From NCBI GenBank assembly GCA_009617715.1, contig VTFK01000148.1, positions 806,001 through 870,000 of the forward strand: a DNA stretch of 64,000 nucleotides. The letters are read 5' to 3'. Source of the stretch: Plectrocnemia conspersa. Its lineage: Eukaryota > Arthropoda > Insecta > Trichoptera > Polycentropodidae. Positions 12,512 through 25,400 of this stretch are shown here, in pieces; the stretch's first letter is position 1, and each line of letters starts with the position of its first letter. A program made the position numbers and the translations under genes. Below the pieces are notes generated by a model that was not told where the DNA came from, searched no databases, and was given only the letters and a program-made list of their open reading frames with translations.

Positions 12512-13178
12512 CTGATAAATACATAAACCGATCGAAGTTTTGATTGAGCAACAACATGAGCTACATCCTACTAACTCACTAATCACTATTCTTTCTCCAA
12601 AACAGTAACAAAAGTTCTTGATGCGGATTTTACTATTTTTTAAAAAGTCTTGTCATGGATATTAGTAATAATATTACCGGACCATGCTCACTTAGTTGCC
12701 GTAACTCAATTATTTTTTAGTTATTTCAGCTTTTTGTCAAAAAAATATTACACTATTTTGTGACTTATTCAATGGTCTAAAATGTGTTTCTGTTCTACTC
12801 ATTTTTCAATGGTTAATAAATTTGTCAGAAAAATAATTGCTACTGCAATATTAGGGTGTCGAAAAAAAATTAGATTAAACTCAACAAATTCATTAAGAAA
12901 GTGATATTCTAAAACAAATAAATTAAGTCTGTACCATTACTTTACTTTTCATATATTCATTTTACAGTGATGACAAATAAAAATATAAATTAAGCAACCA
13001 TATTTTAATTAGTATTTAAAAAGTAAGAGTTAATATCTATCTAATTACAATCGACCATACATATGTGACTTTTATATATCACATAGCTACATTAAGGTAT
13101 ATCTTATCGCTTCTGTTTAATTTAAGCAAATAAAACGATGTAACCGTATGCCTAACGTGGATGAAAAATTAATTCGCA

Positions 13179-13484
13179 ATGTTGATATTTTGTTTGGACA
13201 ACGATAACGAACGCCATTTCGCTCGCATTTCTTACTCAGTTCTCCTTCTCGTCTTTGCCTTTTTGTTTCTTTGCCTGCCTATATTTTTTTCTTTTGCTAC
13301 GTTTATTTCACATTCTCATTCTTCCCTTTTACGAGTAATTTTGTTGTTTTCATTTCACTCGTTGGTATTCAGCTGCGTTCGGCTCGACTTTGCGTGTTTA
13401 TTATTTTTCCTACTTATTTGCTTTGACAACTTTACTACGACCATTGCTGCATTCCTATTCTATAAAGTTAACGGTACATGTTAA
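13179..13484 (+). other. pyrimidine-rich islet with a 101-codon open frame
   Basis: The frame encodes a Leu/Phe/Ser-rich, hydrophobic product because the plus strand is rich in TTC, CTT and TTT. I do not recognise the product and there is no clear signal-peptide-plus-domain layout. The open frame is most likely a by-product of composition. The islet is less AT-rich than its surroundings and could be regulatory. Confidence 0.3.
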
Positions 13485-13489
13485 TTTAT

Positions 13490-15090
13490 GCATAAATATT
13501 TAGTAACAAATATAAATTAAAAATAACCAAGATCATTCCCGTCAATTTAACTCATAAATCAAAATAAAAGTCTCATTTCTCAAGATTGTAGAGTCGGGAA
13601 TCAGAATATCTAACTATCCTCGAGATTGAGCATAACAAAAGGAAACTTGAAACTACTAAAACATTATCTCTGTGGTGTGTACACAGGTTCAATTACCTCT
13701 CACCCCTACCATGAATAAGACATGCAACGTTAGTTTCAGTCGAAAAACATCAGATAATTTTAATTAACGTTCAATTAAAATCGACACCTCTGTAGTTATA
13801 CATTTTACAGAGAGACTATCCACTCTTTGAAATAACTAGGAGAATTGATTTTTGATTTTATTTTTATCCATATTATTTTAAATATAGTACAATAATGTTA
13901 TGACTTTCTTGTTCAATTATTTAATTTGTATAAAATATAATATACGAAATTAGTGTTTGCATAGGATGTGGAAACAAAGCATAAATTGCTTGGGATTAAT
14001 CCATTTTAGCCGTGTACGTAATATAAGCTTATAATTATCTAATAAAACGATAACATTTAACATGCGATATACATGATCAAATTTAATCACAAACGTCTGC
14101 AAACAATATTGTATACGTTTAAACTTCAGATAATATGTACATAACAATACAACATAAATAATAAATATATCATAACATTATTCATTTTTAAGTGAGGTTT
14201 ATGTAATATTTGTACTTAATATTAAATATGTATGGTTTATTAACTATGTATTTATAAAAAAAAATGCAGAATAATAGAAGACTTAAAAAATCACATTTAG
14301 TTTTTCAAACTAATAATTAATAAAAAGTATCTCAAACGTCTATATCTGTAAAAAAGAAGTGAAATTCTATTTTTTTATGTAAAATATACTTATTAATAAA
14401 TCGTATTCCTGTACTATAATTTTAAGACAATAACTATATGTTTCTGCTAACTCGATATGAAAATAATATTTTATAAACAATAAAGTAAATATATTTGTTC
14501 TAAACTTTACGCATGTATGTATATGTTTATGCATCACTTAAATAAGACTGTTTTTAATATAAAAGTTATAAAAGAGTTTTATTACGGAATAAAAGTTAAT
14601 AACATTTTTCACGCAGAAACAGGACCACTATTTAAGCAAAAGTTAAAGGAAGTTGCGAGACATTTAATATGAATTATGCAATTTAAGTATTCAATAATAT
14701 AAAGCTTTTGATTATAAAATACTAGCACTATTAGATAATAATATAATAATTTTACAGATTTGATTTCAGACATAGTATGTGTTTTAGTAACTGTATACAC
14801 AAACTAGCTTTTGCTATGCTCTGAGAAAATAATAATTTTTTTTAACGAATATTTTTTTAAATAATATTTTTTACATAACAAGCATATATTAAGCTTTATT
14901 TTAAAAATTTCGATAAATGCAACATCATTTATTTAAAATAATCCATAATAAATCTTAAAAGGATTAGTATAATGTTAAGATTTGCAGTTCTGTTATTTTT
15001 GTCGGGTTTTGTCCTAACCGTTTTACTGTTACTAACCATCTGTTTTTCAATAGTGACAAAATCTTTTATTGCGTGAATATAAGACGTCAT
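13490..15090. other. AT-rich noncoding stretch
   Basis: No gene seen. Short minus-strand open frames at 13950-14147 and 14609-14800 have no recognisable motif and are treated as chance. Confidence 0.5.
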
Positions 15091-15099
15091 ATATGAAGA

Positions 15100-15640
15100 T
15101 TTTCAAAAAAGGCTTTCGACAAGGTATGTCATAAGTTATTACAAAATTGGAGCCTCATTTGCATCATTCTCTAGTTATTTAAGCGATCGTAATCTATGGC
15201 GTCCGATTGTCGAAAAATTATTTTACCACTTCAATAATTTATCAAGGGTTCAACTTCTGCTCCTTACCATATTTATTATTTAAATAAATACGGCGGTTAC
15301 AAATTTAGATTTTTGATTTAGAAATGAAAATCAACCAAATTAAAACTAAAGCAATTACATTTACAAAACGTAGACAAAAATAAGGTGAAATAAAAAACAA
15401 GGGTTAAATACCTAAACATACACCTAGCTTAAATTTAATATACATATTCAGAAACTTTGCTCTAAACAGCTTGCCACAATTTCAACCCTTAAATTGATTT
15501 AATAGAAAGATAGCTAAAATAAGTCAAATCTTAATCTATGAATTTTTTAAATAGCAACGCTTTAAATATAATATATAACACACATTTTTATACTAATCTT
15601 ATAATTTTTTTAAATAACAACAATTAAAATTCATATAATA
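15100..15640 (+). mobile_element. jockey-type retrotransposon RT fossil, copy 1
   Basis: Broken frames give KKAFDKV near 15107, the start of the conserved 'AFDRVWH' block of non-LTR reverse transcriptases. Next comes SYLSDRN near 15175, the 'SYLSDR' block typical of jockey-clade enzymes. Then INQIKTKAITFTKRRQ lies near 15332-15380, a block found between the catalytic core and the thumb. Stops and frameshifts are frequent and the ends are not defined. Pieces at 19520-19880 and 61370-61800 are the same family. Confidence 0.7.
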
Positions 15641-15649
15641 ATATTTCGC

Positions 15650-16600
15650 GTAATATACTAACCCACTTTTAAACAACCTTAAATTTAAATACAACGCAAA
15701 ATAATTAAGGATTCTCAGATTTTAGTGAAATATACTTAAATTAATAAAAAAAAATATGAGAATGGTTTATAAAAACAGTAACATGAATATGAAATATAAT
15801 TAGAATGCTTTTTAAATTATTTAAATTATTAAAATAAATGTATTAAAAAAAAGCAGATGCGTTGTTGTTTCCATACAACTCTTTCAGCAATAGCAATCTA
15901 TTTAAGAAACTTTTATAACAAAATACATAGCAATAGATGTTTGTATATATATAATATATATATATTTTTGCATATATATAGATGTTGAACGTTGAGTAAC
16001 AGCCGGGCTTTGGCATGAGAAACGGCACACGAACTGGCGTAGATTTAACGAGGTGTCACTATACACGTGCACTGAGGATTATGAGCAAGCGAACGACTTG
16101 CACGTGGTAAATGCAACATTGCGAAAAATTCAAATCTGTGAACGTAAAATCTTTAAATGCCGCTGCATATTGAGAGCATTCTAAAACAAGTAAATTCAGG
16201 GTTATCGAATATTTAAAAAATATTTTCAGTACCCCAATAACTAAACACTAATAATTTAGTGTTATAAACGATCTTGATCGAATGATTAGCATGGTTGATA
16301 AGCATTAACTAAACTTTACTGTAAATTTTATCAACTTATATAGTGTCGTAATACGTTATTTCCATAAAAAAAATAATTCTAAATGGTTGTATTTTTTATT
16401 GTTTATTATAGAATTTATATTAGAAGATATGTTACTACCTTTATATGTCGTTATATTTTTTTTTTTATTATATAAACATTTAAAAAATTGCAAAAATACG
16501 CGAATTAATTAGAGCTAAAATAGCGAATATAATTTCATTGCATATTATTGACTGAATATATCGGAAAAAAGTAAACACATTAATTGTTTAAGATACGCTA
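15650..16600. other. AT-rich stretch with a small GC-richer patch
   Basis: No gene seen. A (TA)n run lies near 15945-15975. The patch 15990-16150 is less AT-rich and holds two CACGTG E-box palindromes at 16064-16069 and 16101-16106, 37 bp apart. This is compatible with a basic helix-loop-helix binding site pair but unproven. Confidence 0.4.
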
Positions 16601-16609
16601 TTTAAAATG

Positions 16610-17300
16610 CTTTGAAACGGTTCAACAAATATGGTTCATATAAATTAAAGCCAAAAATTAAAAGACAACTACCCAGGAAGATCAAATGTTGGTTCAAGAT
16701 TACCTTAAAAATGATCGAAAAACGTCTTCAAAGCTCGCTGCTTAAGTCTCTGCATGCAAATGGTAGTTAATTTTTTCGCGTTAGTAGTAGTAGTAGGTAG
16801 TTCATTAGTTCATTTTTGGTTGAAAAGGCACGAAACAAATCGTGGCTTTCAGAAATAAATTAGAGTTTCCCCGAAAACACCGAAATAGGCGAAATTCATT
16901 TGGACTGATGAATCCAACTTTAAGTTAATTTTAAACAAAAATTAAAAAAAAAACAGATACGGTTTATTGCTACTGATCTCAATACACGAAAACCATGCAG
17001 TTAGTCAATCACGTCTCTGAAAAGTAGTTGCTTTATGGATGTGCGATATGATCTTGCATTTTTAAAGCATACCAGCTGGAATGAGATCAGGGCCTGCCAA
17101 TATTTCACCTACAATCTCCGAAAATCATATTCTAAGATATTTTAATAATATTTTAAAGTTATTTTCACCTATGTTACATTACAACAAATCATTTCCTTTA
17201 AATATTATGATGCGACTTATTGACACATGACGCAAAACTGTAACAAAATTTACAATATCTCAATACGGAAACAGCTGAAAATCACTGCATCGTGTATTGC
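16610..17300 (+). mobile_element. Tc1-like transposon remnant
   Basis: One frame at about 16660-16745 reads KTTTQEDQMLVQDYLKNDRK, then TSSKLAA. This fits the linker between the two DNA-binding helix-turn-helix domains of Tc1 transposases. Another frame at about 16895 reads FIWTDESNFKLILN, the 'W-x-DES-x-F' block around the second catalytic aspartate. Later sequence is too decayed to follow. No terminal inverted repeats or TA duplication were identified, so the boundaries are approximate. Confidence 0.6.
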
Positions 17301-17329
17301 AGATCAGGGATATAAATAGCCAAACCTCC

Positions 17330-17700
17330 CGCAAAGTAGAAATATTGCCCATCCGGAATCCCGGTCTGTGAGTTTCATTTCGGAACCATTTCTACGGATT
17401 GGCCGGACGTTCTTCAAAATCTCTCTCTCTTTCTCTAGGGTTTAATTTAGCGACTAGGGCGATAGTAGTGTCAGTATGATTGATCCCATCTAGGCGCTCG
17501 TGCACCGACATTGCCAGTAATCGCCGGTGCTCAAAGTCACAATAGCGATATTAAAGGGGTGAACAAAGGGTGCGGAACGGGTGGTGTGAGGTGGTTCAGA
17601 GTCGAGAGAAAAGGGGTGTTGAGGTTTTAGTGTCGCGAGTTTGTGCTTTTGACAGCAGACATCCCGCTGCGGCTCGTTCAAAGTAGTTATGTATATTCAC
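17330..17700. other. GC-elevated islet, function unknown
   Basis: This block is clearly less AT-rich than its surroundings, with CpGs and a (CT)n tract at about 17420-17438 ending in CTAG. A 63-codon minus-strand frame (17490-17681) has no recognisable motif. The CT tract followed by AG resembles a splice acceptor, but every frame downstream stops quickly. A regulatory element is possible. Confidence 0.35.
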
Positions 17701-17799
17701 CCACTGACCAAACATTGTTTATTAATTATATTTAAATGTGGTGTGAATTATACTAGGAATATAAATCACATGTAAAAGGTACGAAATTAATTTATATAA

Positions 17800-18000
17800 A
17801 TGCCTCAAAGGACTTGCAGCAATTAAAATAAGTCAATCAGACATAATGAATATCTACAAGTAAGTATTAAGCACCAGACTAAAAGTCTGGGATTAATTTA
17901 CATTTTTATAAATAATAATAAATTATTATGTTTATTTAAATTTATAATAAATATATTTCAGTTTGCAGCTAAGAGCCGGTTTTTAATAATAGCGTATTTT
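17800..18000 (+). repeat. orphan dispersed repeat A, copy 1
   Basis: The core at 17833-17905 matches copies at 48285-48400 and 56565-56690: GTCAATCAGACATAATGAAT, a spacer, TAAGTATTAAGCACCAGACT and then AAAAGTCTGGGATT. CCAGA/TCTGG forms a 5-bp stem with a 7-base loop, shaped like a tRNA anticodon arm. The downstream part (GCAGCTAAGAGCCGG, 17965-17980) matches a fourth copy near 19280. I do not recognise the family; a SINE or MITE is possible. Confidence 0.6.
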
Positions 18001-18006
18001 TAGCAA

Positions 18007-18070
18007 GTCTGATGCTGTGGTTTGAATCCGCGCCATCTGGATTACCAGTCTAGACCTTCTGGACTACGCA
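18007..18070 (-). repeat. degenerate tRNA-like segment
   Basis: Read on the minus strand, the sequence contains CTAGACTGGTAATCCAGA, which folds as an anticodon arm with loop CTGGTAA (anticodon GGT, threonine). GCGGATTCAAACCAC follows, resembling a T arm. The T-stem pairing is imperfect and no full acceptor stem could be built. It is therefore a tRNA pseudogene or a tRNA-derived SINE head rather than a working tRNA. Confidence 0.35.
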
Positions 18071-18079
18071 TTTTCGATC

Positions 18080-19190
18080 GTAATATTATGAGTATTCCGA
18101 CATAAAATCAAGGCCATATTTAAATGGTAAATAGCAATATTTTTAATGAGATGACGAAACATAAAAGTGGTCATGAAAAGTTTTTTTTATGATACTTTCT
18201 TGACTTTTAGAGCAACTTATTTACTTAATAATATGTTTAAGCAACTTATGGTTTTTACAACTTCAGCTGTCTAATTTTCTCACTATTCTTACTCGTTAAC
18301 ATTTTAACTTTTTTTTTTGATCAAAATAATAAGGTGTCTACCTACTTTCTTACATAATAATATTATAACAACCATCATCTAAAAATTTGTTTACCATCAC
18401 TTATCATTTATAAGCTGATGTTTATTTCTTGGAATAGATAAATCCACTCTTTATCATTCAAAAATACGAGAAAGCCAATTTAGTTTCGTCTTAAAGTATT
18501 TGAATACAAATTTGTTTACAGACTTTATATGTTTATATTTCTTGTTCATGTAAATATGGCATAAATAAGTATTTTCTTTTTAAAAAACATCATTTTTAAA
18601 AATACGTTACTTCAAGTGCAAACTTGTCACAATAAAAGCTATATTTAACCCAGACAAATAAAACCAACCATCAGATCATGGAGTTTAGTCATATAATCGA
18701 CCATTGTTTTATAGGATTTGGTTTTGTCAATTACGCAACTGGTTGCCATTACGTGTTTTTATATTTTTTTAATCGATATGGATACTTTTGTATAATAAGC
18801 GTAGTTTTATTATCAACAATGAAATATTGACGTGTTGAAAACTAAAATTTTAATTTGCGGTAAATTAAATAAAAAATAAATGTAAATAAGTAAGTAGATA
18901 TAATTTATCTGCCAATAATTCAGGATACTAGTATAGATATATCTCTACTGTCAAAAATATTCTAAAAACACTACAATTAAAGAAAAAAAATATTTTAAAT
19001 CACTAATTTCTTTAACTGGTAAGTTAAAATAACTCAACAATGATAATCTTCAATTTTAAGCGTTAAACTATATATTTTTATCAGGCACAAAAAACTAAAT
19101 CAAAGGTGTTTTTAATCTTTTATTATAACCTAGCAGGCGTTTGTCAAATGCATTAACTAATGATGGGGTAAATGAGATATTTACTACTAG
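18080..19190. other. AT-rich noncoding stretch
   Basis: I see nothing specific here. All frames are closed. Confidence 0.55.
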
Positions 19191-19192
19191 AA

Positions 19193-19310
19193 TAAGAGAG
19201 TCTGGGATTTGATAACATCTAAATTGTTAATTATAAATTAAAGTGTGTAATTCAATTTATATTGCAAATATATAACTTTGCAGCTAAAGACGGCTTTTGA
19301 ATAATATATT
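19193..19310 (+). repeat. orphan dispersed repeat A, partial copy 2
   Basis: GAGTCTGGGATTT at about 19198 and GCAGCTAAAGACGGC at about 19281-19295 match the middle and right parts of the copy at 17800-18000. The order and spacing are similar and the intervening DNA is AT-rich. The left hairpin arm is lost. Confidence 0.5.
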
Positions 19311-19519
19311 TTTCTATTTCTACTTCATATTTATTTTGCTCATAAATTTATAAAAATTAACTTTTTTGTTAGCAATTCTGAAGTAAAGGGAGAAAAGCTA
19401 GAGACAAGGTTTAACATATTATATTTGTGTGATGAAATACCATGTATACATGTACATAAATAAATGGTATCCTTTTATTATTTTCAATTAAACGAATATA
19501 AATCCTTTATTACTTAAAT

Positions 19520-19880
19520 ATAGCATTAAATACCAAGACTCATACCTGTACTTCAAACTTAAATATAATAATATTTACATTTTGGAACATCGCTCTAAGT
19601 GGCTTCCTGCCATTGTTACCCTTAGATCAATGTTTAATAAAAAGAGCACGCTTTTCAAAAAAATTATAATCCTAATATAAAAGCAATTAATCAGACCTAT
19701 CTTAACATATGCCTGTTCCGATAAACAAAAACACATGTAATACTATTGATTTTAAATAAAACTATACAATGCACTTTTTTATACTAATAAAAAAATCAAA
19801 TACAAACATTTAAAATACATTGTCATTTCCATACCAGAAAATAGTGCAAATATATTTCCTAACTACACCAATCCACTAAT
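19520..19880 (+). mobile_element. jockey-type retrotransposon fossil, copy 2
   Basis: The DNA matches the 3' part of the copy at 61500-61790. It has the 'tacctg' region, then CTCTAAG-CTTGCC-like sequence, then AATTAATCAGACCTATCTTAACATATGCCTG, given here by position 19685-19715, which matches 61645-61675. The frame is broken many times, and only the C-terminal RT/thumb region remains. Confidence 0.55.
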
Positions 19881-19931
19881 TTAATGTATCGGAGACTACA
19901 ATAAAAATAACCATTAATCTATATATAAGAG

Positions 19932-20294
19932 CAAGGGCCATTTTATGCCAAAGGGCATTTGAATATTTATAAAATCATTCGCGGGCCATTCAAAATTCTC
20001 AACCACAAAGTTATCATTTGGTTGTCATGCATGAACACCAAAATTCTCAGAAAACACCATAAATATTCAGCGTACAGTTGAGCGTAACCTGTAACTTTTT
20101 ACTGGCAGAAGTATTTATATTAAATGATATTAAAAAAATACATCATTCAATAATTACATTTCATTTTATAAAATAAAAAAAATATTATTAGAAATTGTTA
20201 GATTTATTGAATTTTGAGTCCTATTTTTGCCAGGCCAGCTTAAATTATCTCGCGGGCCGTATACGGCCCACAGGCCGGAGATTCCACACCCGTG
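19932..20294. mobile_element. short non-autonomous hAT remnant
   Basis: The right end read inward on the minus strand gives CACGGGTGTGGAATCTCCGG, followed by GGCCGTATACGGCCCGCGAG, a well-known style of hAT terminus (CAGGGGTGTGG...). The left end gives CAAGGGCCATTTTATGCC and CGCGGGCC near 19982. No transposase is present. The 8 bases on the two sides do not match convincingly, so the exact ends are uncertain. Confidence 0.5.
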
Positions 20295-20829
20295 CTTTAG
20301 AAGCTTAAGATTACGTACTAATAGTTATTACGTAGATTTTGAGGCAAATATAGTCAATGAGCACCTAATCCATTATTTTTTTAAATTTACACTTTTTTTT
20401 ACTTATATTGTGAAATGATTTTATATTTTTCCTTTTAACTTGTAACCACTTACGTTTTATTTTATATAGAAAATCACAAAATTGTAAAAATTTAAATAAA
20501 TAAGTGCTAGTTTCGATTAGTGATTAATTTTTAGAGAGAGTTTTTAATTTTTTCGAAGTTAATAGCAATAAATTTATGGATATGAATAATATGTTTAATG
20601 GGATTATTGGATACCGATTAGTCCCTAGAAATGTTCTTTAAAAAATCATTAAGGTCTATGATTATAATACCTATGTAGCAAAATAAAGATAAATCCGCTC
20701 CAAATGTATTGTTATTCAATCCAAACATGGATTAACTTAATCATGAAAATTATTTATGCTGCACTTATCGAGAGACATAAATAATTATTATTTGAAATTT
20801 CAACTTCATTTTAACAGAAGTAAGTAACA

Positions 20830-21150
20830 GAGGAGATTCAGCGTTAACTTCGTTATCAAACCAGCGATGATCGCGTCGATGTGAACGTAACGTAAGAAGT
20901 CGCGGATGCTGCGGGTCCGCGTCTGCACGATTTTGGCAAAGGCCACCTTCGCTCGATATACAATGCTCACATTGTCGAGTAGTATAGTGGCAAGAATAAA
21001 GTCTCGAAGCGGTGAAAGGCTCCAGACGTATCGACCCGCGCCTACGCCCACCCGAAAAACACCCTCTATCCGAAAACCGCCCACCGAAACGGACAGCCGC
21101 CCAACCACCACCAGCTCTCGACCAATTTGATTAAGACGATGTCGCACGGC
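20830..21150. other. GC-elevated islet with overlapping open frames
   Basis: This is one of the most GC-rich blocks in the window. A 113-codon frame on the minus strand (20806-21147) and a 74-codon frame on the plus strand (20906-21130) overlap each other. Neither shows a domain I recognise, and their openness follows from scarce TAA/TGA in GC-rich DNA. It could be an exon of an unknown gene or a regulatory element. I favour the latter at low confidence. Confidence 0.3.
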
Positions 21151-21839
21151 TAATTTTTTAGTATTTTTTACCGTGCCTTACCGATGTTTTGCTGCCAACG
21201 GTCAAAACATGGCATCATTAACTAATGATTGACAAGGTTTTGTAGTCTCAAAATGAATGTCTTTTTTTAATTTAAAAATTTCAACAACATTCAGTCATAA
21301 TTTGACTGTTGTTGCTACCTAAGTACTTTTTTGCTACTTAATAATTATTTTATATTAATTAAATTAAGACTGATGGGCAAAAAACAATAGATAGTATTAT
21401 TTTAATACAAAAAAAAAACATATATAAAACAATAATTTTGTATGAACCGGACCAGCTCCTCGTAACTGACATTACACAGATTAATGTGCAACGTATTAGG
21501 GAGCCGGATGGCGTCAGACGTCGGCGAGTCCTCGAGAATAGTTTAATTGTCGACGCTCCAAAAAGAAATGCGTTAGAATACAAAATATCTATAATATGAA
21601 ATAAACCCAAAATGAATTTTTGTCGCTAAAAATATTAGTAAGCTCAGGTTCAAAGGGAGTATTGAAATCAGACATCAAAACTGATTGTTAACGAATAATC
21701 GCGAAGAATATTAAAAAAATAAAATTATCTTGATAAAATCACAATCTCATCAATCATACATAAAACTAAATTCAGCGTGTAATTATATAAAATACATGTA
21801 ATAATTTAAAGAAGTTCCTAGAAAAGACATCAAAAGCTG

Positions 21840-22220
21840 TACTCAAATCTGAGCCTTGCCTCTGTTTCGCTATAGTAATTCAAATCTGATATGAAATCCG
21901 ACAGTTTCAAATTTATAAATTTCTATAATCGTGCGGTTAACGGGAATTAATGCGAATCGTCGAAATTAAACCCGCGCCGCGGGTCTCGTTTCGGATTTAC
22001 GGCGCGTTAAACCCGCTGATAGTTAAATTTTAACAAAAACCCGTTCCGCCCACGACAAAACCGCGACATAGATAAATGCCTTTGGTAGGTGACGGGGCCC
22101 TATTTCTCCCAACGGCGCAAAAAAAAAGGTTTGAAATAAGTCGTACGACGTAGTGTTAATCAAATCGTGACGATGGAGTGGGTGGGTGGGACGAGAAGCG
22201 TCGTATCTCTTCCTGGATTT
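21840..22220. other. GC-elevated islet
   Basis: The block contains CCCGCGCCGCGGG, a perfect inverted repeat near 21971-21983, and several CGCG clusters. A further GC-richer strip lies at 21450-21560. No convincing coding frame is seen. Together with the block at 20830 it forms a cluster of islets, as expected of enhancers or a distant promoter. Confidence 0.3.
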
Positions 22221-22413
22221 CAAAACAGCGACAGTGTTAACATAAATTAGAAGCCAATTTTAAATATTCTATACTGAATTTCCCCATTACCAGTTAGATT
22301 GTATTTTTTATAACCTATTTAAATGCGAATTTAGCTTAGTATTTTTTGTGCCAATATATGAGCTGTTGATTTTGAAACTGGGGCAAGTCCATATTATGGT
22401 TTACGTTTGAACT

Positions 22414-22454
22414 GATTTAAAAATATTAGTAAGCAATACTAATATTTTTAAATC
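22414..22454. repeat. perfect 18-bp hairpin
   Basis: GATTTAAAAATATTAGTA at 22414-22431 is exactly reverse-complementary to 22437-22454, with a 5-base loop. The stem is AT-rich, but an 18-bp perfect match is unusual. The role is unknown. Confidence 0.8.
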
Positions 22455-22459
22455 ATTTT

Positions 22460-25400
22460 CTTAAATCTTTTTTTTATACAAACTTTATATGCAAAATAAT
22501 TTTATTTGCGTTATTTAAATAAAACATGTTTTTAATAGGGCTTAATGAACACCTTATTTTCAAAAGCAATGAATATATTTTTATGTGTAAATTTAAAAGC
22601 CAGTTTTAATCACATTTACTAATTAGATAGAAACAATAAACTTAAAATATCGACCACCTAATCTGTTGCTTTAGACCAAAAGTGGACATTAAGCACAATA
22701 TGCGCTTTAAGCATAATAATAATTTTGGGTTTTGGCAATTGAAGGTATACATACCAAAGTTAATTAAACATATTACAGTGGTATGATTAGCGTGGTAGTA
22801 ATAATGAAAAATCTCATATTAGTTTAAGCAAAGAGCTACATTTTACCCACTATATAGTATCGTTTACAATTAATTTTCAGAAGCAAAGTCACTGTCAGCA
22901 AGTATATTTTTCTTATATAGAACAGACTACATAAGTTTGACCTAACTAAATATCTTGAATTTGGCTGTTCCAAAAAAATAAATGATTGCACAGAAGAAAA
23001 ATTGATAAAAAACCATGACGTAAATACATATACATCGGAATTAAAAATAACCCACTATTAGATATTTTGGCTATCGATTATTCCAGGTATGCAATCCGTT
23101 GGCTGATATAATGATTATATTTAATCAAATCTAACGATGATGTGCATTGAATCAAAAACAACGAAAAATTGTATGTATTGTAAAAGGAAAAACTCACTTT
23201 TCGACCTCAGAGCCCGTCGACGGAAATTCAAAATTTGAAGATTTCATTACGAAGATCCTTTTATGATTGTTCTAGTTTAATTATTATATTTTTATAATCG
23301 TTACACACATTATGTATATATTTCATTTTGATAAGTTATAACATACCTAGTTAATTTGCAATCTGAATATTTATATTCAGCCAAATCGAGCAATGCACAT
23401 GACAATTTAATGAAAATTACTGTCGCGTAGCAAAATTTTGTTATAAATAATAATTATTCAAAACTGTTGTCACGTTGATGTCAGCCATCTTGTTTTATAT
23501 TTGAATGCGTATTTTTCATTGGTTGAAACAACAGAAGGCTTTACCGATGGTTTAAAAATCGACGGAGCAAATTCAATTTTAATTTTTATTATTATAATTA
23601 AATATATTTCATTTGTTTATTTGTATTATATTATACACACCTTTCATACAAAGAGATACGACTTACAAACTAGAAAATTAAGAATATAATATTTTATTTT
23701 TAAGCGTGCCCGTCCAATTATATGATTTATAAGACACATAAATTAATTTTTAAAAATCAGAGAGAGCACCAATATATTTTTTTTAAATACGAAGTGTAAT
23801 TATATACAATTTGGAAACCAGTTGTTTTAGCAAATATAATATAATATTATATAAACTATTTAGGTACATGCTAAATATTTTAGTCTGCTATTAAAGTTTT
23901 TAGACATCTGCTATCAAGATTTTTTTAATGAACAAAAAAACAATGACCTTTTAACCTTTAAAATAATTAACACAGGGTTATTAAATTTATGTATTTAAAA
24001 TTTATGAAATAATTAACACAGGGTTTTTAAGTTCAAGCACAATTTAATTTTTGTGGGTAGCCTTTTTAAATAGATGTCAGATAATTTAAAGACTTAAGTA
24101 TACGAATATGGTGATACTTTATTATCTCAATATTTTCAATAGCTCGGTCTTTTTACTTTGTCACGTTTTGCGGTCGCAATTTACCTTTTTTATATTTGGT
24201 TTATCTTTACTTTTATACAACACAATTATCTCAAGATAGATTACTCGATTTATAAGCTCTTGTTTTAAAAGAGTATTTGTCTTTTACAATTGATTGTGTA
24301 TTAGTATATAATAAGTAATATTCAAATATTGCTATTAAGCATTTTTGACGCATATTGTTGCATAAATTAAAAAGTTTTAATAATTAATAAATAATATAAA
24401 TATTAGCTTTATAATGGAATAAGTAAATTGTGGTGTTGTAAATAATTTAAATTGTATTGAAGTAGAAATTTTTAAACATTCTTATTTTAAACAGATTACA
24501 TTCTCAAAGACGTTTCAAATTAATCATATAGGAGATTTTTTTAATAAACTTGTGAACCCTTTGTTAACAGTGTACATTCATGGGAAGAACCCTCTTTATC
24601 TCTATCGACTTTCAGTGTGTATATAAATTGTATCTGTGTCCTTTTAGAGAATTCGTTTGAAATTAAAAAAGTTTGTCAAACCCTTTACTTTGTTTGTTTC
24701 TCATTGACAACTTTATTGCCTCGGTGGTGCTCATTAAAGGCACCTGAAATTATTTACACGGCTATGCCTTTGCCTTTCTCACTCTCTTTGTGTAAAAGCT
24801 TTTCAAATGAGATGCAGACGATGAAGAGGCAGTAGCTTTGAAGAAATTTTGGATTAAGATGTTTATACTTAATTGCTAAATTGGGCATATTGCGACATAA
24901 CTGGTGTGAATTCTTGTAATTCTATTTGTAGTTGTTTCGCAATCTTTTGTTATGCAAGATATTGCATATAACATCAATATTATTTTCTCAATACATAGCC
25001 TTTAATAACTGTATACAATTCATAAAATAATTTTGTGCGTATTGTAAATATATATTTAAACATACATAGTATGTGTTTGATTTTTGTCGTATTCTCAATT
25101 CTCTAATGATTACAATCGTTCGCCTATCTTTCTCTATTGTTATGTTTATGTATATATGAACATAATTTAATTTTACTTGTGTGATAATACACACTGCATA
25201 TAAGTTTAATTTTATTATTAAAATAATAATTTTAAATATATTAATTAATAAAAAGCGACAAAGTAAAATAAATATTTATAAAATAATACATACAAAAATG
25301 TATAAGTGATAATAGTAATAGTATATTGTAAATTATTTTAACAAGAACTAAACTAAACTTATACATATAATAAAGTAAAATACACATATTTTAAATTCTT

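Noticed and set aside
13179..13484. 101-codon hydrophobic open frame as a membrane protein
   Set aside because: The composition follows a pyrimidine-rich strand, no family motif is visible, and no supporting gene structure was found.
17420..17460. CT-tract plus AG as a splice acceptor of a coding exon
   Set aside because: All three frames after the AG stop within a few dozen codons and the best one has no motif.
20806..21147. 113-codon minus-strand frame as a real gene
   Set aside because: It overlaps another open frame on the opposite strand in a GC-rich islet and shows no recognisable domain.
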